Shown here: positions 8,260 to 11,578 of the stretch, one piece after another
Layout: every line of letters begins with the position of its first letter
Position numbering within the stretch: position 1 is the first letter of the stretch
Source: Mycobacteriaceae bacterium
GTDB lineage: Bacteria; Actinomycetota; Actinomycetes; Mycobacteriales; Mycobacteriaceae
Direction of reading: 5' to 3'
NCBI GenBank assembly: GCA_019242135.1
Contig: JAFAWC010000062.1
Coordinates: forward strand, 1 to 11,578
Length of the DNA: 11,578 nt
The notes under the pieces: model-generated
Database searches by the model: none
Seen by the model: only the letters and a program-made list of their open reading frames with translations
Told to the model about the DNA's origin: nothing
Program-made: the position numbers and the translations under genes

Positions 8260-8274
8260 CGATGATGGACCAGG

Positions 8275-9330
8275 ATGGATGACGTGGACTTGCCCGTACA
8301 GCCGCCGATAGAACCAATGCTGGCCAAGGCCCAGGCGACGGTGCCCGACGAGGCGGGGGTCTGGTCCTACGAGCCGAAGTGGGACGGCTTCCGTGCGCTG
8401 GTGTTTCGTGACCGTGACGCGGTGGTGCTGCAGTCGCGCAACGGCAGGGAGTTGGGCCGCTACTTTCCCGAGCTGGTGGAGGCGCTGCGCGAGGAGACAG
8501 CCGTGCGGTGTGTGCTCGACGGTGAGGTGGTGGTTCCGCGCGAGATTGGCGGCCGCATGAGGCTGGACTGGGAGTCGCTCAGCCAGCGGATCCACCCTGC
8601 CGACAGCCGCGTGCGGATGCTGGCCGCGCAGACCCCCGCACATTTCATCGGCTTCGACGCGTTGGCCACCGGTAAAGAGTCGCTGATGGCCGAGCCTTTC
8701 CGCGTGCGGCGGCAAGCGCTGACGGAACTGGTCTCCGAAAAGCAGTGGTGTCACGTCACGCGCACTACCGAGGACCCCGAGCAGGGCGCGCGTTGGCTGA
8801 CTACGTTCGAGGGTGCCGGACTAGACGGGGTGATCGCCAAGCGGCTCGACGGCGCCTATGTCCCGGGCAAGCGCGAGATGGTCAAGGTCAAGCACGCCCG
8901 CGACGCCGATTGTGTGGCAATCGGATACCGCATCCACAAGAGCGGACAGGGCGTCGGATCGATCCTGCTCGGCCTCTACCGCGATGACGGGGAGCTTCAA
9001 ATGGTCGGCGGCGCTGCGTCGTTCACGGCCAAGGATCGGCTCAAGCTGCTCGCCGACCTCGAGCCGCTGCGCAAGGGCGACGACCTGGTGTATGACGGCG
9101 AGCCGAGCCGGTGGAACGCCGCGGCGGACAAGAGGTGGATTCCGGTGCGGCCGGAGAAAGTCGCAGAGGTGGCCTACGACCAGATGGAGGGCGACACCGG
9201 TCACGGGCAACGGTTCCGGCACACCGTGCGGTTCGTGCGCTGGCGCCCGGACCGCGACCCGAGAAGCTGCCGGTTCGATCAGCTGGACGTGCCGCTGAAC
9301 TACGACCTGTACGACGTGCTGGAGTCGTAA
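8275..9330 (+). CDS. ligC: ATP-dependent DNA ligase LigC, 351 aa
   Basis: This ligase seals DNA nicks through a lysyl-AMP intermediate. The nucleophile K35 is in motif I KWDG (35-38) with R40. SRNG (54-57) is motif Ia, LDGEVV (81-86) and FDAL (127-130) correspond to the III/IIIa region, LDGVIAKR (183-190) is motif IV, and MVKVKH (202-207) is motif V with K204 and K206. The remainder forms an OB-fold domain. At about 350 residues with no extra nuclease or polymerase domain, it is the minimal two-domain ligase typical of mycobacterial LigC, not LigB or LigD. ATG 8275 gives the domain start; only a weak purine stretch precedes it. Its TAA overlaps the ATG of the polymerase-like gene (TAATG), pointing to coupled translation and a shared role in gap filling and sealing outside replication. 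Confidence 0.92.
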   Translation: MDDVDLPVQPPIEPMLAKAQATVPDEAGVWSYEPKWDGFRALVFRDRDAVVLQSRNGRELGRYFPELVEALREETAVRCVLDGEVVVPREIGGRMRLDWESLSQRIHPADSRVRMLAAQTPAHFIGFDALATGKESLMAEPFRVRRQALTELVSEKQWCHVTRTTEDPEQGARWLTTFEGAGLDGVIAKRLDGAYVPGKREMVKVKHARDADCVAIGYRIHKSGQGVGSILLGLYRDDGELQMVGGAASFTAKDRLKLLADLEPLRKGDDLVYDGEPSRWNAAADKRWIPVRPEKVAEVAYDQMEGDTGHGQRFRHTVRFVRWRPDRDPRSCRFDQLDVPLNYDLYDVLES

Positions 9331-10367
9331 TGGCCACTGCGGCGGAGGAAATCGATGTCGACGGCGTAACGGTCCGGTTGACCAACCCGGACAAGATCTA
9401 TTTCCCCAGGCTCGGGGCGAACGGCACGAAACGCGCGCTGGTTGACTACTACCGTGCCGTTGCGCAAGGTCCGATGCTGACTGCGCTGAAGGACCGGCCG
9501 ACACATCTGCAGCGGTTCCCGGACGGCATCGACGGCGAGGAGATCTACCAAAAGCGGGTGCCCCAGCATCATCCCGACTATTTGGAGACATGCCGGGTCA
9601 CGTTTCCATCGGGCCGCACCGCGGACGCGCTGAAGGTCACGCACCCGTCGGCGGTTGTGTGGGCCGCGCAGATGGGAACGGTCACGCTGCATCCGTGGCA
9701 GGTACGGTGCCCGGATACCGAGCATCCCGACGAGCTGCGCGTCGACCTGGACCCACAGCCCGGCACCGGCTTCGGTGACGCAAGCACGATCGCGGTCGAC
9801 GTGTTGAAGCCGCTGCTCGACGAGCTGGGGCTGGTCGGGTACCCGAAGACGTCCGGCGGTCGCGGCGTTCATGTGTTCCTGCGCATCAAGACCGATTGGG
9901 ACTTCATCGCGGTGCGCCGGGCCGGCATCGCGCTGGCCCGCGAAGTGGAGCGCCGCGCGCCCGACGCGGTGACGACGTCGTGGTGGAAAGAGGAGCGGGG
10001 CGAGCGGGTCTTCATCGACTTCAACCAGAACGCGCGGGACCGGACCTTCGCCTCCGCGTACTCCGTGCGCCCTACCCAGATCGCGACAGTGTCGACACCG
10101 CTGACGTGGGACGAACTAGCGGGCGCCGACCCCGACGACTACACAATGGCAACGGTGCCCGACCTCGTTGCGCGCCGGACGGATCCGTGGGCCGACATCG
10201 ATCACAACCCGCAGTCGATCGGGCCGCTACTGGAGATGGTCACGGCCGACGAGGAGCGCGGCCTCGGCGACCTGCCGTATCCGCCGAACTACCCGAAGAT
10301 GCCGGGGGAACCAAAACGCGTGCAGCCGAGCCGCGACACCGATCGCAAGCCCCCCCGCGACACGTAA
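9330..10367 (+). CDS. polD1: LigD-type polymerase / Prim-PolC (archaeo-eukaryotic primase fold), 345 aa
   Basis: The protein matches the polymerase domain of LigD as a separate polypeptide. The two metal-binding aspartates D139 and D141 are in RVDLDP, the nucleotide-phosphate motif SGGRGVH runs 175-181 with H181, and a third carboxylate D230 is in RVFIDFNQNARDRTFASAYSVR. Family members (M. smegmatis PolD1, also called Prim-PolC) fill short gaps, prefer ribonucleotides and can prime. The ATG at 9330 shares its first base with the ligC stop codon. The catalytic domain seems to end around PYPPNYPKMPG (about 316-326). The last 20 residues are basic and low in complexity and encode a duplicated RDT/DRKPPRDT element generated by a DNA repeat that runs past the stop codon, so the C-terminus may be recently altered. 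No Ku gene is in the window. Confidence 0.9.
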   Translation: MATAAEEIDVDGVTVRLTNPDKIYFPRLGANGTKRALVDYYRAVAQGPMLTALKDRPTHLQRFPDGIDGEEIYQKRVPQHHPDYLETCRVTFPSGRTADALKVTHPSAVVWAAQMGTVTLHPWQVRCPDTEHPDELRVDLDPQPGTGFGDASTIAVDVLKPLLDELGLVGYPKTSGGRGVHVFLRIKTDWDFIAVRRAGIALAREVERRAPDAVTTSWWKEERGERVFIDFNQNARDRTFASAYSVRPTQIATVSTPLTWDELAGADPDDYTMATVPDLVARRTDPWADIDHNPQSIGPLLEMVTADEERGLGDLPYPPNYPKMPGEPKRVQPSRDTDRKPPRDT

Positions 10368-10391
10368 CCGACCGCAAGCCCCCCGCGACAC
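10332..10391 (+). repeat. Short tandem repeats overlapping the end of polD1
   Basis: CGCGACAC occurs at 10332, 10356 and 10384, and the intervening CGCAAGCCCCC block appears twice, with seven C in the first copy and six in the second. The unit is therefore about 24-28 bp. The stop codon of polD1 (10365-10367) lies between the second and third copies. C-run length differences here would change the reading frame of the protein's tail. Confidence 0.65.
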
Positions 10392-10440
10392 TTACACCGC
10401 GGCGACGACACGCCGATCCGAGCCGCCCTGAGTGCAGTTT

Positions 10441-10488
10441 CGCGGCTACTCGCGACATGTTCCGCGTGTGAACGCGGCGTTCTACGCG
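10441..10488. repeat. CGCG elements at helical spacing, with an inverted repeat
   Basis: CGCG occurs at 10441, 10451, 10463, 10473 and 10485, that is at intervals of 10, 12, 10 and 12 bp, about one helical turn each. Within it, CCGCGT (10462-10467) and ACGCGG (10472-10477) form a perfect 6-bp inverted repeat around GTGA. No T-run follows, so it does not look like an intrinsic terminator. It lies in the 167-bp gap before the cyclase gene and may be an operator array or an interspersed intergenic repeat. Confidence 0.5.
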
Positions 10489-10521
10489 TTTCCGCTGATG
10501 TTTTGCGACTCACGGTGCCTG

Positions 10522-10537
10522 CATGCTGGCTAGCATG
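10522..10537 (+). promoter_or_regulatory. Inverted repeat containing the cyclase start codon
   Basis: CATGCT (10522-10527) and AGCATG (10532-10537) are perfect inverted arms around GGCT, and the start codon ATG 10535-10537 lies in the second arm. In mRNA this could fold into a small hairpin that hides the start; in DNA it could be an operator. The stem is only six pairs. Confidence 0.4.
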
Positions 10538-11578
10538 AGCCAGATCAATTCACGCGCGGATACGCCGCTGGTGGACTGGAGCGATCTTGGCGTGAGCGGG
10601 ATTTTGCCGACCGGCACGGTGACGCTGCTGTTGGCGGATGTCGAGGGCTCCACGCGGCTGTGGGAGACCCAACCCGCCGAGATGACGGCTGCCCTCGCAC
10701 AACTCGACCGTATTCTCACGGACCTCATCGCAGTCCACCGCGGGGTGCGCCCGATCGAACAGGGCGAGGGCGACAGCTTCGTGATCGCGTTCGCCCGCGC
10801 GTCTGACGCGGTGGCCGCTGCCCTGCAGCTACAGCGCGCGCCGCTGGCCCCGATCCGGCTGCGCATCGGGATCCACACCGGCGAGATCCAACTGCGCGAC
10901 GACGGCAACTACGCCGGCCCGACCATCAACCGCACCGCTCGGCTGCGCGATCTGGCCCACGGCGGCCAGACCGTGCTGTCGGCTACCACAAGCGATTTGG
11001 TCCTCGACCGACTCCCCGAGGGTGTGTGGCTGACCGATCTGGGGACTCACCCGCTGCGCGATCTACCCCGCCCTGAGCGTGTGGTGCAACTGTGCCACCC
11101 TGATCTCAGCAACGACTTTCCACCGCTGCGTACATCCGAGATCGGCGTGTCCCATAACCTCCCGGTGCAGTTGACGAGTTTTGTTGGGCGCCAAGCCGAC
11201 GTGCACCAGGTGCGCCAGCTGCTCGCCGAGAACCGGCTGCTTACGTTGACCGGGGCGGGCGGGGTGGGCAAGACGCGCCTGGCTGTGCACATCGGCGCCG
11301 AGCTGGCCGGCCACTTCGGCAGCGGGGTGTGCTATGTGGATCTGGCGCCGATTGCCGATCCCGACCTGGTGCCAGTGGCTGTGGCCCGCGCTCTGGGCCT
11401 GCCCGATCAGCCCGGCCGCTCCACGATGGACAGCCTGCTGCGCTTTGTTCGCGACCGCGAGATGCTGGTGGTCCTCGACAACTGCGAGCACCTGCTCGAC
11501 GCGACCGCCGAGCTGGCGGTCGCCCTCCTCGGTGCGGCGCCTGGGCTGACATTTCTCGCCACGAGTCGTGAGCCGATC
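10535..11578 (+). CDS. Class III adenylate cyclase - STAND ATPase regulator, N-terminal part (348 codons visible)
   Basis: The frame is open to the window edge. Residues about 25-185 form a class III cyclase homology domain: metal aspartates D35 (LLADVEGST) and D80 (QGEGDSF), and transition-state residues N132 and R136 (INRTAR). The substrate-defining Lys and Asp of canonical adenylate cyclases appear as Q76 and N125, the same replacements I recall for M. tuberculosis Rv0386. After a linker, an NB-ARC/STAND ATPase begins with FVGRQADV (about 216-223), Walker A GAGGVGKT (240-247) and Walker B LVVLDNCEH (311-319), ending in TSREPI at the edge. Relatives of about 1,100 residues continue with tetratricopeptide-like repeats and a C-terminal LuxR-type helix-turn-helix, not visible here. 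ATG 10535 is used; an in-frame ATG at 10523 would add MLAS. Cytoplasmic signalling/transcription role inferred. Confidence 0.88.
   Translation, partial: MSQINSRADTPLVDWSDLGVSGILPTGTVTLLLADVEGSTRLWETQPAEMTAALAQLDRILTDLIAVHRGVRPIEQGEGDSFVIAFARASDAVAAALQLQRAPLAPIRLRIGIHTGEIQLRDDGNYAGPTINRTARLRDLAHGGQTVLSATTSDLVLDRLPEGVWLTDLGTHPLRDLPRPERVVQLCHPDLSNDFPPLRTSEIGVSHNLPVQLTSFVGRQADVHQVRQLLAENRLLTLTGAGGVGKTRLAVHIGAELAGHFGSGVCYVDLAPIADPDLVPVAVARALGLPDQPGRSTMDSLLRFVRDREMLVVLDNCEHLLDATAELAVALLGAAPGLTFLATSREPI

Noticed and set aside
8221..8754. N-terminal extension of the 121-aa protein to 299 aa
   Set aside because: The extension lies antisense to ligC, has low-complexity His/Arg/Gln-rich sequence, and domain-like sequence begins only after 8220.
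10462..10477. Intrinsic terminator for polD1
   Set aside because: The 6-bp stem has no following T-run and lies about 95 bp after the stop.
10441..10490. CRISPR-like or tandem array before the cyclase gene
   Set aside because: Only a four-base element recurs, with no conserved repeat of 24 bp or more and no spacers.

Overview
This is a high-G+C actinobacterial window, almost certainly a Mycobacterium (Mycolicibacterium-type, probably environmental). The evidence is two LpqH (19 kDa antigen) family lipoproteins, a WS/DGAT acyltransferase, a LigC-type ATP-dependent ligase coupled to a LigD-polymerase-like gene, and the start of a class III cyclase/STAND ATPase protein of the Rv0386/Rv1358/Rv2488c type. 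From memory (not searched), the acyltransferase + Nudix pair and the ligase/polymerase pair match the M. tuberculosis Rv3730c-Rv3734c neighbourhood. Here extra genes (lipoproteins, tgt, P450, gluQ, a small phage-like gene) lie between those two pairs.

Layout. Bases 1-197 hold the C-terminal end of a VIT1/CCC1-like membrane protein, followed by a 75-aa protein of unknown function (207-434). An NAD(P)-dependent SDR/epimerase (438-1427, minus) diverges from a tgs2-like wax ester synthase/DGAT (1496-2857, plus), which is followed by a Nudix hydrolase (2926-3405, plus). Two LpqH-family lipoproteins run on the minus strand (3406-3873 and 3982-4422). Diverging from them is tgt (4481-5722, plus), followed 4 bp later by a cytochrome P450 (5727-6963) that is broken by two single-base deletions. 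On the minus strand lie gluQ (6960-7838) and a 121-aa protein with a phage-structural look (7855-8220). Diverging from these is ligC (8275-9330, plus), whose stop overlaps the start of a LigD-polymerase-like gene, polD1/Prim-PolC (9330-10367). After a 167-bp repeat-rich gap, a cyclase-STAND regulator starts at 10535 and runs off the window.

How the genes work together. tgt and gluQ act in succession on queuosine tRNA modification: Tgt exchanges guanine-34 for a 7-deazaguanine base, and GluQ-RS attaches glutamate to the finished queuosine in tRNA-Asp. ligC and polD1 form a translationally coupled gap-filling and nick-sealing pair of the Ku/LigD-independent type. The acyltransferase and the SDR suggest storage-lipid metabolism. 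The window is very compact: three convergent gene pairs end within 3 bp of each other or overlap, and no gene-free stretch exceeds 167 bp. No tRNA, rRNA, CRISPR array or insertion sequence was seen.

Most worth a second look: the Tgt with a shortened, atypical base-recognition loop next to gluQ; the P450 with two lesions; the stand-alone phage-like protein divergent from the ligase; and the repeat/hairpin-rich region at 10332-10537. I do not see a clearly new multi-gene system and do not claim one.
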